This document shows positions 33,062-45,331 of a stretch of 64,000 bases of DNA, one piece after another (within the stretch, counting starts at the first letter, position 1; each line of letters opens with the position of its first letter). Origin of the DNA: Actinernus sp. WN-2022 (taxonomy: Eukaryota; Cnidaria; Anthozoa; Actiniaria; Actinernidae); assembly GCA_030867875.1 (NCBI GenBank), contig JAOWCC010001501.1, forward strand, positions 14,971,524 to 15,035,523. The letters run 5' to 3'. The notes beneath the pieces are model-generated. The model saw nothing but the letters and a program-made list of their open reading frames with translations, was not told where the DNA came from and did no database searches. Both the position numbers and the translations under genes were made by a program.

Positions 33062-33935
33062 GTGATTTCTCCGCTGAATTCTCCCTGTAGCCCGTATCCA
33101 GTAACAGCACTTATTACGTGTGGCATTTTTCTTGACTTCTCCAAAGCTTTCGATACTGTGAATCATGAAATTCTGCTAGCTAAACTTTACAAATATGGAA
33201 CAAGAGGCATTGCTCATGACTGGTTTTCTAACTATCTTCAGAATCGGAAACAATTTGTTAAAATTGGTAATTCACATTCTTCCATGTTAGATATTACCTG
33301 TGGTGTACCACAACAAGGCTCTACTTTAGGACCTCTACTATTCCTCAGTACTTTATATAAATGCTATGCCGAATTCTGCAAAGAAACTCTCATTTATTTC
33401 GAATATTTGCTGATGACACCAACATATTCTATACTTGCAATAACCAAAAGGAACTGGAATCTGTCATAAATAGTGAATTGAAATATGTACTTAATTATTG
33501 TGTTATTAATAAATTATCACTTAATCTTAAAAAGACTAACTATATGCTCATTACCTCATGCTCACCTAGGACTACTGCAAAAATTAGCATGACCACACTT
33601 AAAATGGAACAGAAAAGCTACATTAAGTATCTTGGTGTATACATTGATGACCATTTAAATTGGAATACTCAAATTAAACATATTAATAATAAAATTTCTA
33701 AACATTTTGGAATTATAAACAAATTACGACATTATGTAGACCTAAAAACAATTAAACAAATTTACTATACTATGATTTATCCCTATCTAAACTATGGATT
33801 AATGAGTTGGGGCAATACTTATAAGACTAAACTGTCTAAAACATCCACTAAACAAAACAAATGTATACGTAGTATCTTCTTCGCTAACCAATTGAAAGAG
33901 AAAGTGCTATTCCATTTTATCAAGAGACCATAACC
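33062..33935 (+). pseudogene. LINE reverse transcriptase fragment with frameshift
   Basis: The plus-strand frames together give RT motifs: [13 protein letters not shown] (catalytic Asp of block A), [15 protein letters not shown] (QG block), then after a frameshift near 33345-33400 FADDTNIFY (catalytic DD) and KYLGVYIDDHLNW. The thumb region follows (IYYTMIYPYLNYGLMSWGN). Both the endonuclease and the C-terminal tail are missing. The fragments at 37011 and 16374 could be the C-terminus of the same family. Confidence 0.9.
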
Positions 33936-34168
33936 TAAGAGAACCGATCCCCCATACTAGCCTCTCTCCCCATGATAGTCTGCGCCGATTTATTTTTAGC
34001 TTGCATAAATTAGTTGGACTATTTTTACCACTCTATCCGATTGGTTGTGGGTGTCACGTGTCCGAATGGCCCGGCGGGCGGCGAGAGCAGAAGAATGCAT
34101 TCAGTGTTTTACTCAGTAATCAAAGCATTCACAATTTTCTACTTTCACGACAGTTACTCTACAGATTC

Positions 34169-34200
<32 letters not shown>

Positions 34201-36120
34201 TTAAATATTTATACAGGAAGCAAACCTCACCCTAAGGTGATTTTCAGGAAGGTCCTGTATTAGTGTAAAAACATAAAAATATAAAAATGTCTATGAATCT
34301 ATAAAAGGTTAAAATCTAGTAATATAAGGTATTAATTAAAAAATAGCTATAAACATAATAACAACAATAACGTACTACTATATATAAGTAACTAGATAAA
34401 TCGTTTAAATTGATCTAGATTTAGAATGTTTCTCGTGCTCTCAGATAGCAAATTCCAGTCCTGAATGGCATGAAAACAAAGGCGACGTTGGCCAAACGAG
34501 CTACGAGATTTAAGCTTATAGATGTCGTTCTTACTTCTGGTATTGTAGTCGTGCATGTCTCTCTTAAAAGTAAAAGTAAAATCCCAGTCTATAAAACCAT
34601 TTAAGCATTTAAAAACAAATAAGATACGGTGCTTTCTGCGTCTCTCTGATAAGGAATCCCAGCCAAGTTCTTCCAAGGCCTCTGAAGCAGAAGAGTGCTT
34701 GGACTTATTTAAAATTAGCTTTGCTGCTCTGTTTTGAAGAAGTTGAAGGGATTTCATTAGAGTAGTATTGCTTTTGTCTCCCCAAACAATGTCGCCATAA
34801 TCTAAGATTGGTAAGATCATTGTGTTGCTAAAAAGTTCTCTAACAGAAGCGGGAAGTAAGTACTTGATCCTGGTTAGTATCCCTAATCTTTGTTTAACCT
34901 TGCTGTTGGCGTAGTCGACATGGTCATTCCAGGTAAGGGTTTCATTTATGACGACGCCCAAGTACTTGAATGAATCTACTCTATCAAGATCTTTGTCGTA
35001 GATATGTACACTAATCGTGTCAAGGGATTTCAACCTCTGTGAACTTCCAATAAGCATAAACTTAGATTTTGCGGTGTTCAAAGTTAGCTTGTGATTGTAA
35101 AGCCACTGTGCTACGTTCTTTAGGTCTTCATTAAGCATAGACTCTAAGTCCTTAACTGAATTCGAAGAACAGTACATGGCTGTATCGTCGGTAAATAATG
35201 TTACTGAAGTATGCCTAAGACAATTGGGCAAATCATTAATGTAAATAGAAAACAATAAGGGGCCAAGGATGGAACCTTGAGGAACCCCAACAGACACTTT
35301 CCGAATACTTGATGAAACTTGTCCGATAACTGTTTGCTGACGACGATTGCTTAGATAAGTTTGGAACCACGCCAAACTCGTTCCGCAGACTCCTAGAACT
35401 TTCAATTTGTGGAGTAAAACTGTGTGATCGACTGTGTCAAACGCCTTTTTTAAATCGATGTAGATCACACCATTTAACAAGCCATTGTCCATATTGGTGA
35501 GCATTTCGTCAGTAAATCGAGTTAGGGCAAGAGATGTGGATCTGCCGCGCCTAAAACCAAATTGATTGACAGTCAGTAGCTTATGAAGATCTAAGAAGCC
35601 ATAAAGCTGTATGTGAACTGCTCGCTCGATAACCTTACTCACGGAATGGATATTGGCCGATAGTTGTCCTTATCAGTCCTATCTCCCTGCTTGAATAGTG
35701 CGATAACCTTTGCACATTTCCACGACAAAGGAAATTGACCTAGCTTCAAGGACAAATTTATAATATAATTCAACGCAGGCAGCAATAACGTCAGCAGAAT
35801 CACGAAGAAGGCGGGCACTAATCTTGTCAAGACCGATAGCCTTATTAGTTTTCATATGACTTAATTGCTTCTTAACGAAGTCTACTGTCACAGGATTTAG
35901 CTGGAATTTGTGATTGGGTGGTTTAACTTCAGATGGCATAGTTTCTGCGCGACCAAATACTTTGGCTAAGCTTTTCCCGATACTCGTAAAGTGCTGGTTT
36001 AGGATCTCGGCGATATCAAGATAACTCGTGTAGAGCTTATCACCCATAGAAATATTATGGTGTTGCAAAAGCATGTCCGATTATTTACGATATTATAGGT
36101 TCTATTTCTAATTTCTTTAG
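34169..36120 (-). mobile_element. 5'-truncated LINE with (ATT)n tail
   Basis: The element runs on the minus strand from about 36120 to an (ATT)n tail at 34169-34201. The 3' UTR has a short dyad (CACCTTAGGGTG). The endonuclease domain is lost by 5' truncation, as typical of incomplete reverse transcription. Coding content is described under the RT pseudogene. Confidence 0.85.
34392..36074 (-). pseudogene. LINE reverse transcriptase, two frame breaks, FTDD active site
   Basis: Three consecutive minus frames (36074-35679, 35830-35639, 35642-34392) rebuild an APE-type LINE RT. They show the N-terminal linker with NKAIGLDKISARLL, then NYRPISIP, then the long frame with IDLKKAFDTVDH, GVPQGSILGPLLF, and FTDD where FADD/YADD is expected. 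The thumb follows (YLGVVINETLTWNDH), and the C-terminal tail contains HDYNTRSKNDIY. The breaks near 35690-35820 and 35640 are small indels. It cannot make active protein. Confidence 0.92.
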
Positions 36121-37010
36121 CGAATTGTAAACGTCTGTTTACGATAATTCCAAACTCAGTCAGTCAGTGTTTCAGATTAACTGGATTTATAATTTCGCAA
36201 AGTTGTGGTCAAAAGTCGATGCGTGCTTGCTTGCTATAAACTGAACGTTTCTAAAATTATTAGCCTGATGAAAGAGCAAATAATCCGGTCAGTTCCCTAG
36301 GTATGTTATCTAGCTATACATGAATATGAACTACAGGGAACGAGTATTTATAAGGTAAGCGAAGTTTCAATAACAACGATACGGGATTGTTAATTTATTC
36401 AAATGTTTGGAAGACTTCCATGCTCGCCGATCCAGCTACAAACTGAATGGAATACGGCTTCATTTCCTTTGATAGTTTCACGAAATTCAGGTCACTCTAG
36501 TTTCTTTTCACGGCATCCAGGTCACATCCGAATTTCTTACGGGTCTGGCTTAATACAGCCTACAGTTTCCCAGTCAAATCCAATATTTTTAACAGGTTTT
36601 CAAATTACACTCCGTAGCTTATATTAATAGTGTTCAAGTCATATCAGGTCAGATCCGTCCCATACCAGTCCGGGTAGTAAGTTTATGGAGCAACATATAT
36701 ATAATTCAGAGCCATAATTCAGAGTTTTGAAGCTTCGCATCCATCGCCCCTCTTTCTTTGTTGAAAATGAGATTGAGCGATGAAAATCCGTGAGGAGCTG
36801 GAACCGAATCTTAAAATAGCATCGTGACGTCCACTGAGCCACAAATAGATTGGCGCAGACTATCATAGGGTACGAGATCAGTTCTCTAGCTTAGTGATGG
36901 TCTCTTGCCACTACCTTTGAGAAGAATAAAAATGCGGTGACAGCCTAAGTTTAGTAAATACAAACATCAGCAAGGTAGATTTAAGTAAATACTAGACAGT
37001 AAAAGAGAAA
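36121..37010. other. No gene recognised
   Basis: Mixed AT-rich sequence; open frames at 36403-36627 (plus) and 36639-36866 (minus) have no recognisable domain. Confidence 0.5.
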
Positions 37011-37331
37011 TTAATAGACAGAACGAGAATGAAAATTTCTGTTGAATAAATATTGTTTGTAACACATTTTGAAACTATTAAAATTTAAACTTTTGATCGT
37101 AATTGGTATGTTCTCCCATATTTTAGAAGTCATAAACTTAAAAGTGTGTTGGCCATAATTCGTTCGTAAAAATGGTCTGTAAAGATTTTGATTTGCAGAA
37201 TACCTGGTATTATACGAATGGACATCAGAAACTGGTTTGATAATATCATGAAAAACAGCAGGAATTTTGGCTTTGTTGTTAATTATTTGAAAAGCAAAGC
37301 TGGCCATTTTAAACTTAAAGATATTGTCCAA
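37011..37331 (-). pseudogene. LINE C-terminal fragment
   Basis: The minus frame encodes about 106 residues with SDVHSYNTRYSANQNLY, RTNYGQHTFKF and SKIWENIPI, matching the C-terminal tail type of the 16374 fragment. The RT core and 3' tail are absent. Confidence 0.8.
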
Positions 37332-38445
37332 TTTTAGAATTCCGAGTATTAGATAAAATCAAGAGACCACTTAAAGGGGCATGGTCATCGGTTTATACGC
37401 ATGCGCAGCAGAGACGAGTAGTTGAGTTTTCCGTGGTCCGTGGGCCACGGGAAACTCAACTTATCCGCCATCAATGCGAGCGTGGTATAATCTGGTCCAA
37501 TTTAACAGCATGTGTGGGCCATCAAGTCCTCCAAACTTCGTACAGTATTTTAGATGTATATATTTATTAGTTCTATAGCCTTTTTTTGTTTGATTTGCGA
37601 AAATGAGCTAGAAAATTTCGAAAAAAACACGATGTCATCGTGGCGTGAACTAACGGTATGTTTGTTACTAGTTCGATTTATCGGATGTCATGCACTTGAA
37701 AACAATTTTTATCACTTCAAATGAATGTCGATTGTTCACATGGCTATCCTGTGTGAGCTGCTGTAGTTATTTGGAATCATGGAATGTTTGAACGGTGCAT
37801 TTCGTACACTTTTGCAAGCATAGTGTAGCGCGCTGTTTACTCGTAACGCAGTCTGTGAATTAATAACAAGCTTGTTTGTACTAGTTCGATCTATCGGTTT
37901 TCGACTCCAAAACAATTTCGATGCCTTGAAACGAATTTCGATTGCTCAGAAGACTATCCTGTGTGAGCTGCTGTGATTATTTGGACATCAGAGAATTTTG
38001 AAACGGGAGTTTGCCTACAGTTTTGGAAGCATTGTGTAGTGCTTGACACTGCAATGTTTACTTGTGAAGAAAATCCTTTGAGCTTACCTAGCGTGTTTGT
38101 ACTAGTTCGAACTATCGGCTTTTATGGACTGGAAACTTATTTTACAGCTTCATGAATACGTATGTCGGTTGATCAGAAGACTATGCTCTTTGTGTTTGTG
38201 GTTTGTTTGGCATCAGAAAGTATTTTTAATGTACTTTTTGTTCGATTTTCGTGCAGTGTTTGGACATAATTCGCCGATATCAGATTTTATGCAAAATTGT
38301 CCAAATCAAACATGTTCAACATTCTAAGAACAGAACTATTTGTCCAAATGTTATCATATCCAACTCAACTTCTTCCTCCATCGACTCTGAAGCCATTGTT
38401 ATAACGTGGTTCCCTAATACAGGGCCGCCAGCCTTCAAAATGCTA

Positions 38446-39300
38446 CTACAAATCCGGGTGTCTCGAAACCTAAGACCCTCGAAAACTAAGACCTAAGACC
38501 TAAGACCCCCTCTTAGTTTTTCTAGATCTCGAAAGCTAAGACCCCCTCTTAGTTTTCGTAATTCGTAGTTCGAAAACTAAGACCCCGCCAAAGAAAGCGA
38601 TGTGAAGCGAAGCGAAGAAATAAAAACAGCTCCTGACTGTGTGTGACTACTCATATAATGAAAAATCGGCCGGCTTACTTTCACAGTATTTAATTGTACG
38701 AAATAGTGTTACAGAACTTGATTGAATCATTGAAAATGAAAGTAAATATGATAAATATATAATATAAAAGACAAAGTAGTATGGCGTCGCTTGAAAATAA
38801 TCAACAGAAAATATGTTTATAGAACAGAATTTAGCAGACTTTGCATACTGATCCGATACGCCGATGACAGATTCCGATTAAATTTACTTCAGTGATGATA
38901 TGAACTACTGATGAAGTGAAATTAATCTCTCATGCGGGAAATTCCAGGGTCAAATTGATCATGAGTTTTATCAAAATATAAATAGCGCATATTTAAAGTA
39001 ACGTATAATACACGGGGCGATTTTAAATTTTTCGCACCACATTAACCTGAACCAAGGAGCCTTCTCTCACTTGTTCTACCCATTGAATTTTATGCTAAAT
39101 CGTCGTTAAAAACCGTCCAGTATGATCTGGTCAAAAAATGTCCTTAAAAATCCAATTGAAAGTGTCTATAGACTTTAATTAGGTTTCTTTACGTTTTTAC
39201 TAAGGGGTCTTAGTTTTCTTACCTAGTTCTCGAAAACTAAGACCCCCTCTTAGTTTTCGTAATTCGTAGTTCGAAAACTAAGACCCTAATGTCGTGCCAC
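38446..39300. repeat. Left inner inverted arm with CTTAGTTTTCG hairpins
   Basis: The arm starts GGTGTCTCGAAACCTAAGAC and pairs with 42825-44205. It is rich in the hairpin CTTAGTTTTCG-loop-CGAAAACTAAG and short AAGACC repeats. Further partial copies of the inner portion occur at 40445-40535 and 40995-41105, so this module has multiplied inside the element. Confidence 0.85.
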
Positions 39301-39779
39301 ATCGAAAAGGCTATAGCGCATATTCAAAGTAACGTTTAATGAGAGGCTGAATGGAGTTAACTGATAACTGAGAAATGGCCCAAAAATATTACTGTTAACT
39401 GAGAATTTTACCTTGTTTTAGCTGTTAGCTGATATTTGTGAGATAGCTGTTACCTGATATTTCATTATTTTTTTATTAAAATGACGTAACGTCACATGCC
39501 TTGGTTCGCAATTTTCAATTTTTATGCGAGCATTCTACTAAATTATGTACATTTTCCTTCACATAAAATATGATGTTATCATTAAAAGTTATGTTGTTCA
39601 AATGAATAGACAAAATGTAGTGTTTGATGTTGAATTAGGGGTTATTATTCATTTCATACCAGCAAATATGTATTCAAATCAGGTTAGGGTAGTCTTTTTA
39701 TATAACTTAACTGATAACAGCAAAATTTAACTGATAACTGATAAATAGCTAAAAATGTAGCTGTTAACTGATATTGGTA

Positions 39780-39807
39780 CCCCCCCCCCCCCCCCCCCCC
39801 CCCCCCC
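39780..39807. repeat. Poly-C tract, about 27 bases
   Basis: Uninterrupted C-run. Its length in the assembly may be unreliable. Confidence 0.9.
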
Positions 39808-39933
39808 ATCTTTAATACACGGGGAAATTTTTATTTTTTCGCACCACATTAACCTAAACAGCCTTCTCTTACTTGTTCTACTGGACGGTATTATCGCCAT
39901 TGAATTTTATGCTAATGTTGCGAGAAAAATCTG

Positions 39934-40447
39934 CAATAGACCAGTTCGTGGTAAATTCCGACATTTTGAAAGTGGTGCAAACATGGCGCGAAATACAGTG
40001 TTTGTATGGGAATCGATGGGAATCCGATTGCCAAATAAAATCCGTAAAATCGAATTTCTGAAATATTCTTCAGATAAGAGTAAAAGATTAACATATCGAA
40101 ATTTGAGGGATGTAGCTGTGCTGGGAAGCGTGCAATCGTGTTTTCAGTTTTCCATACATTGTCTGTATATTTTCACGCGGAATTGGACTCGTTTTTACCA
40201 GACAATGTATGGAAAACTGAAAACGCTATTGCACGCTTCCCAGTTTCCAGCACAGCTACATCCCTCAAATTTCGATATGTTAATCTTTTACCTGGTATCT
40301 TAAGTTTGTATCTGAAGAATATTTCATAAATTCGATTTTACGGATTTTATTTGGCATCGGATTCCCATCGATTCCCATACAAACACTGTATTTCGCGCCA
40401 TGTTTGCACCCCTTTCAAATGTCGGAATTTACCGCGAACTGGTCTAT
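39934..40447. mobile_element. 514-bp foldback element
   Basis: The arms begin AATAGACCAGTTCGTGGTAA and end with the near complement. Both carry GCGCGAAATACAGTG and TGTATGGGAATCGATGGGAA. The centre is a hairpin around ACAATGTATGGAAAACTGAA. The open frames inside are arm mirror images. No clear target duplication; it sits between repeats of the CTTAGTTTTCG module. Confidence 0.85.
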
Positions 40448-41359
40448 TGAAAGTGTCTCTAGACTTTAATTACGTTTCTCTACGGATTTACTAAGGGGTC
40501 ATAGTTTTCCTACCTAGTTCTCGAAAACTAAGAAATGTTTTTTAGGACTCCTTATTACTGCAATATTTTTTTTCTGGCATCGGACCTTGCACGATTTTTT
40601 TAAGGCACCGGCCTGTTTCAGCTAATGAACGAAGTTTCACCTTGCTCGATTTTTTTGGGGCGTTATTTTTTGGCTTGCTCGATTTTTTTTTTGTGGGGGG
40701 GGGGATTTGCGGTACCTCCCCCGGTATAATTACACTTCATGTGTCGATCAAATGACAGCGAACGTGTATTGTATTATAAGTTACTACTCAGTGTTGCTGG
40801 TATATAAGTATTGATTAGCAGAATCGATCAGGTATCCAGATTAATTCTGACAGTCGTTCAAGGGCCGATCGAAATTCGTGCATATCGAAAACTGTAGCCT
40901 GAGGAAATCAGACGCCTTTCATCGCCCCTTTGGAGCAGCACATACCCGTAACTGTATAGCTTATATGGGAGAAAACAAAACATTTCAAATCCGATTGAAA
41001 GTGTCTTTAATTATAATTGTTTTACTGAGGGTCTTAGTTTTACTGAGTTTTCGAAAACTAAGACCCCTCTTAGTTTTCGTAATTCGTAGTTGAAAAACTA
41101 AGACCCCTCACTAAAAATATAGAAAACTGCGTGAAACGAGTAGAAGAAATACTGAGACATAGCGCCGTTCAGTTAAACCGTACTTTTTAGTAAACAATTT
41201 TTAAACTTAACTAAATTCTGTGTGAACTACAAACAGGAGCAAAGTAATACATGGAGTTAAGTCTGTTGAAGTTTTAGCGTGTTCTTTCGAGTAGTTTTCT
41301 TCTTTTTTTAACGAAACATTGCCCAAACTCCCGAAATATCATGCATGCATGTACAAGAC

Positions 41360-41510
41360 TATGTATGGGCCTGATAAATGAGGCGGGCTAGCCCGGTCTC
41401 TCCAAACCCGCCTCATGTAATCACAGAGTTAATTTTTGTTGTGTTTCATAGCCAATTAAGGCGGCCTACACAGCAAAACCGGCCAGCCGCCTCATGTAGA
41501 TACTTTCTTT
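41360..41510. repeat. GC-rich MITE-like repeat
   Basis: GAGGCGGGCTAGCCCGG and CCGCCTCATGTA motifs, partly inverted, resemble the 9700-9880 repeat. It lies directly before the kinase fragment. Confidence 0.45.
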
Positions 41511-41640
41511 TCTGTTTCTTTTCAAACTGCCGGGACGCGTGCTGCTTGTACATGTACACAAGGTTATTGATCGTGATCATATTACATTTTGGCGGGAACT
41601 GAGTGCACATGTTCTCTGGCAATTGACATCCTATTCAACG

Positions 41641-41970
41641 ATGTCGTTGTTTCGGCGGTTTAAGCTTCCACAGCTCTTAAATAAGAAGAAACCTGTACAA
41701 CAAATGGTCGACAGCATTCAATGCTTCGACTGCAACCAACTACCAGTGAAAGAAAGAATCGGACAAGGAGCGTTTGGGGATGTTTACACCACCGATTACA
41801 AAGCCCCGGGAAATGAGATTGCCGAAACAGTTGTTATCAAGAAAATGTTACAAGTCCTGGATAAAGAAGAGAACAAACTTTTCTTTAAAGAAGTAGCTCT
41901 TCTTAACAGACTTAACCATACTAGCATTGTAAAATTCAAAGGAGTTTGCTATCAGTTCGCTGTCATTTAA
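41641..41970 (+). pseudogene. Truncated protein kinase N-lobe inside TTAA element
   Basis: ATG at 41641 opens 109 codons ending at TAA 41968-41970. The start has a basic leader (FRRFKLPQLLNKKKP). The nucleotide-binding loop IGQGAFGDVY (GxGxFGxV), the ATP-binding lysine in VVIKK, and the alpha-C glutamate context FFKEVALLNRLNH are all present. The frame stops after IVKFKGVCYQ, before the catalytic loop HRD and the DFG motif, so it cannot be an active kinase. It is intronless here and enclosed by inverted repeats, suggesting a captured host gene part. A frame upstream from 41539 is open but looks non-coding. Confidence 0.8.
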
Positions 41971-42221
41971 TCGACATGTCCAGTGTAATTTACCGTACGT
42001 ATCTAGACTAACTTCCCTTCAATCAGGTCATATATTATGAGTATTTTTACACTATGAAGCCAATCACGACTACACATAATCCGTTACTTTGCCGAGGTCC
42101 AGAACAAGCTATTGTGCACTGTTTGGGTTTAGTTCGGATGCGACGCAGGCTATGCGGTGGACAGCTAAATGGTTTGCCTGTTAATACCTATTAACTGACT
42201 CGTCTATTAAAATTATATTCA

Positions 42222-42830
42222 AACAACAATAATAATAATAACATGTTATGTATGATCAAATGCGCAGGTATCAAACTATATCTAAAATCTTAAGCAATCT
42301 AAAAGCTAAATACTATTCTAAAGTGAAATCTAAAAAGAGTATAAAAGAGACCCATGGCTAATGTAAATTAAAAGCTATTTTAAGAAGACGAGTCTTAAAG
42401 ATTTAAGTCCATTCCACACTTTCGGCGCTGCTGCAGCAAACGCACGGTCAGCCAGAGTCTTTTTATAGTTACAGGTTTAGGTACTATAAACAAAAGTCCA
42501 CTGTTAGATCGTATCGCGTAGGCTGTAATGGGTACATACATATGCTCTCTGACAGTAATGGCATTACAAAGATATACAGGTGCAAGACCATGAGTACACT
42601 TAAAAGCAACTGACTGCAGTCTTGAAATGGACTTCCTTGAAATCTATCTGAACAGGACTGCTTGTGTGATGTAGCTGTATCTAGGCCAGTATAGGAAATA
42701 AGTCTTGCTGCTGAGTTCTGTAACCGCTGCAGTTTGGACAGATAAGCAGCAGGCATACCGAAAAGCAGACTATTGCAATAATCGACACTCATAATAATGG
42801 GTTGAACTCCACTTCGCTTCACACGAAAAC
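42222..42830 (-). pseudogene. LINE 3' fragment (RT thumb end plus 3' UTR)
   Basis: The minus frame 42822-42484 contains VDYCNSLLFGMPAAYLSKLQ and RLQNSAARLI, the hallmark end of CR1/L2-like reverse transcriptases, then loses the frame. The 3' end has an (AAT)n tail at about 42222. GATCAAATGCGCA near the tail matches the LINE remnant at 451. Confidence 0.85.
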
Positions 42831-44205
42831 TAAGAGGGGGTCTTAGTTTTCGAGAACTAGGTAAGAAAACTAAGACCCCTTAGTAAAACCGTAAAGAAAC
42901 GTAATTAAAGTCTATAGACACTTTCAATGGGATTTTTAAGGACATTTTTTGATCGGATCATACTGGACGGTTTTTAACGACGATTTTTCTCGCAACATTA
43001 GCATAAAATTTAATGGGTAGAACAAGTGAGAGAAGGCTCCCTGGTTCAGGTTAATGTGGTGCGAAAAATTTAAAATCGCCCCGTGTATTAAAGTTACTTT
43101 AAATATGCGCTATTTATATTTTGATAAAATTTGACCCTGGAATTTCCCGCATGAGATTAATTTCACTTCATCAGTAGTTCATATCATCTGCCGCCCAATA
43201 TGTAACGGAAGTAAATTTAATCGGAATCTGTCATCGGCGTATCGGATGTATGCAAACTCTGCTAAACTCTGTTCTATAAACATATATTCTGTTGATTATT
43301 TTCAAGCGACGCCATACTACTCTGTCTTTATTATATATTTATCATATTTACTTTCATTCTCAAATATTCAATCAAGTTCTGTTCGTAGCACTATTTCGTA
43401 CAATTAAATACTGTTAGTTTAATTTCGTTACAAGTTAGGGGCCGTCGACATATTCGAAATGCCCCGCTTAACGCACAATGGACGTTTAGGGGGGGAGGGG
43501 GTAAGGGCATGGACGTTAGTGTGGGGCATTTAGAACAAACATTTTTCATCAATAGAAGTACACTTTTTAATCAAACGTTTCTAGTCAGCTAGATCTACAT
43601 TAGAGCGAAATTTCTGTTGAATTTCCTGGAAATAAGTCAACAAGGTCTTTTGATTAGAAGTATCATGAAATACCTCAAACCTCCAGGTAAGTGAAACTCA
43701 GTTTTATAGTCGTTGTCCGAATGGGTATTTTAGTCAAGAGCCTAAATGAGCTCGTACGGGAATTCGAGGTACTGACTGACTGTACAGTTGCAGCTATTAA
43801 AGCTTGTTTTATACTTTGTTTATAAGTGAACTCCCGTGTATTTCATTACTGTTTTTCCTGACCTAAAAAAAACATAAAACAATGGGTGGACGTTAAGGGG
43901 GAGGGGGGGGGGGGGGGGTCTGACCTTAACGTCCGTTGTGCGTTAAGCGGGGCATTTCGAATATGTCGACGGCCCCTTAACTGATGAACAGTCAGACAAG
44001 AAGCCAAGCGACTCTTGATTAAACGGAGCTGTTTTTATTTCTTCGCTTCGCTTCACATCGCTTTCTTTGGCGGGGTCTTAGTTTTCGAACTACGAATTAC
44101 GAAAACTAAGAGGGGGTCTTAGCTTTCGAGATCTAGAAAAACTAAGAGGGGGTCTTAGGTCTTAGGTCTTAGTTTTCGAGGGTCTTAGGTTTCGAGACAC
44201 CCCTA
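42825..44205. repeat. Right inner inverted arm
   Basis: Inverted partner of 38446-39300: matching includes TAGACACTTTCAAT, ACGGTTTTTAACGACGATTT and CTTCGCTTCGCTTCACATCG stretches. It is longer because a Harbinger-like element sits at 43438-43976. Confidence 0.85.
43438..43976. mobile_element. PIF/Harbinger-like MITE, TTA target duplication
   Basis: Inverted ends GGGGCCGTCGACATATTCGA and further to GCTTAACGCACAA pair over about 45 bp. TTA flanks both sides (43435-43437, 43977-43979). GGGGCC tips and a 3-bp TWA target are typical of Harbinger elements. It has no transposase. The interior has G-tracts near 43492 and 43901. Confidence 0.82.
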
Positions 44206-44326
44206 CAAATCCTCCCCTTTGCGACCTTCTCACGTACGCTCGCTCAACCGGGAAGATTTTGATATGCTAATTAGTACTTTCTGCACGCCTACTGCGCATG
44301 ACTACCAGGTGACCATGCCCCTTTAA

Positions 44327-45331
44327 AGGGGAACTAAACCCTAAAATCAACCCAATGTCTATACAAAGAGCTTATTACACGGAAAGTTGTGTAATACGGC
44401 TGGTTCTTTTTACGAGTCAGTTTTATTTTTTCGAGCCTGAAAGGCGAGAAAAAATAAAATTGACGAGAAAAAATAAAATTGACGAGAAAAAGAACCAGCC
44501 GTATTACACAACTCTTCGTGTAATAAATTGTTTATTATACGACAGCTAACACGAACAAAACATGTTTGTTTTCGCTTACCTTACTGCTCTGTTTGAAGAA
44601 AATCTTGAGAGAAGAAATCTCGAGAGAAGAAATCTCGAGAGAAGAAATCTCTCAGACTCACGTCGGGGGCGGGCGCGCACTGAAAAGTTTTTTTCGCGCG
44701 CTAAAAGCTGATTGGCTGTTGATCAAACAGCCCCATTTCGATTGGTTCGCGCGCTTACAAAACCTTTTAAGTGTTGAATAAACCTGTGCAAACCTGTTCG
44801 CGACCCGTGTAATACGGTCTCATATTTGCACTCGTTTTAGCCCGTATTTGCACTCGAAAACGCCAAGTCGTATAATAAAAGCACTTATTCGAAATAAATA
44901 GGTTCTGCTATTTAATTTTTCTGCGTTGCACGTCTATGAAGAGAAAATCCGAAAACCTTACTCACAGCCTCCGCTATGTACAGACGGCTCAAGTCTCGTA
45001 ATTTGTGACGTAGTATATGGGGAATAAATTAGTTTTGCCATGCTGTCTACAACATTGAATAGCAGGACTAATGGCTTCCAATTACGGACCATTGTGTTTT
45101 CTTTGTGCTGGAGGTGTGGTCATTCTTCCTTGGTATGTGTGACGTACGTTATGGGGAAATTTGCACTGAATTGAGCCGCCACACAATATTGATTTTTCAG
45201 CGGAAAATCGAATTTGGAGACTAATTTTCTCCCCATAGACGCGCAACACAGAAAAATAAAATAGCAGAACTTATTTCTTTAGAATACATCTTTGTAAAGA
45301 CGTTGAGTTGATTTTAGGGTTCAGTTCCCCT
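44327..45331. mobile_element. 1-kb TTAA element adjacent to the composite one
   Basis: The ends AGGGGAACTAAACCCTAAAA and its near complement pair over about 40 bp. TTAA lies at 44323-44326 and 45332-45335; the left one is shared with the neighbouring element. An inner dyad (AGTTGTGTAATACGGCTGGT and partner) spans 44385-44515. No transposase; open frames are unsupported. It is a non-autonomous Kolobok- or piggyBac-like element by target site. Confidence 0.85.

Larger units (their letters stand above)
37375..44322. mobile_element. 6.9-kb TTAA-flanked composite element
   Basis: The left end AGGGGCATGGTCAT pairs with the right end TGACCATGCCCCT, and pairing continues with GCGCATGCG-like stretches over about 45 bp. 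TTAA flanks both sides (37371-37374, 44323-44326), as for piggyBac or Kolobok elements; no transposase is seen. Inside are a second inverted pair (38446-39300 with 42825-44205), a foldback insertion, a kinase fragment, a LINE scrap and a Harbinger-like insertion. Confidence 0.8.

Noticed and set aside
39873..40329. Open frames of 60-106 codons
   Set aside because: They derive from the complementary arms of the foldback element at 39934-40447.
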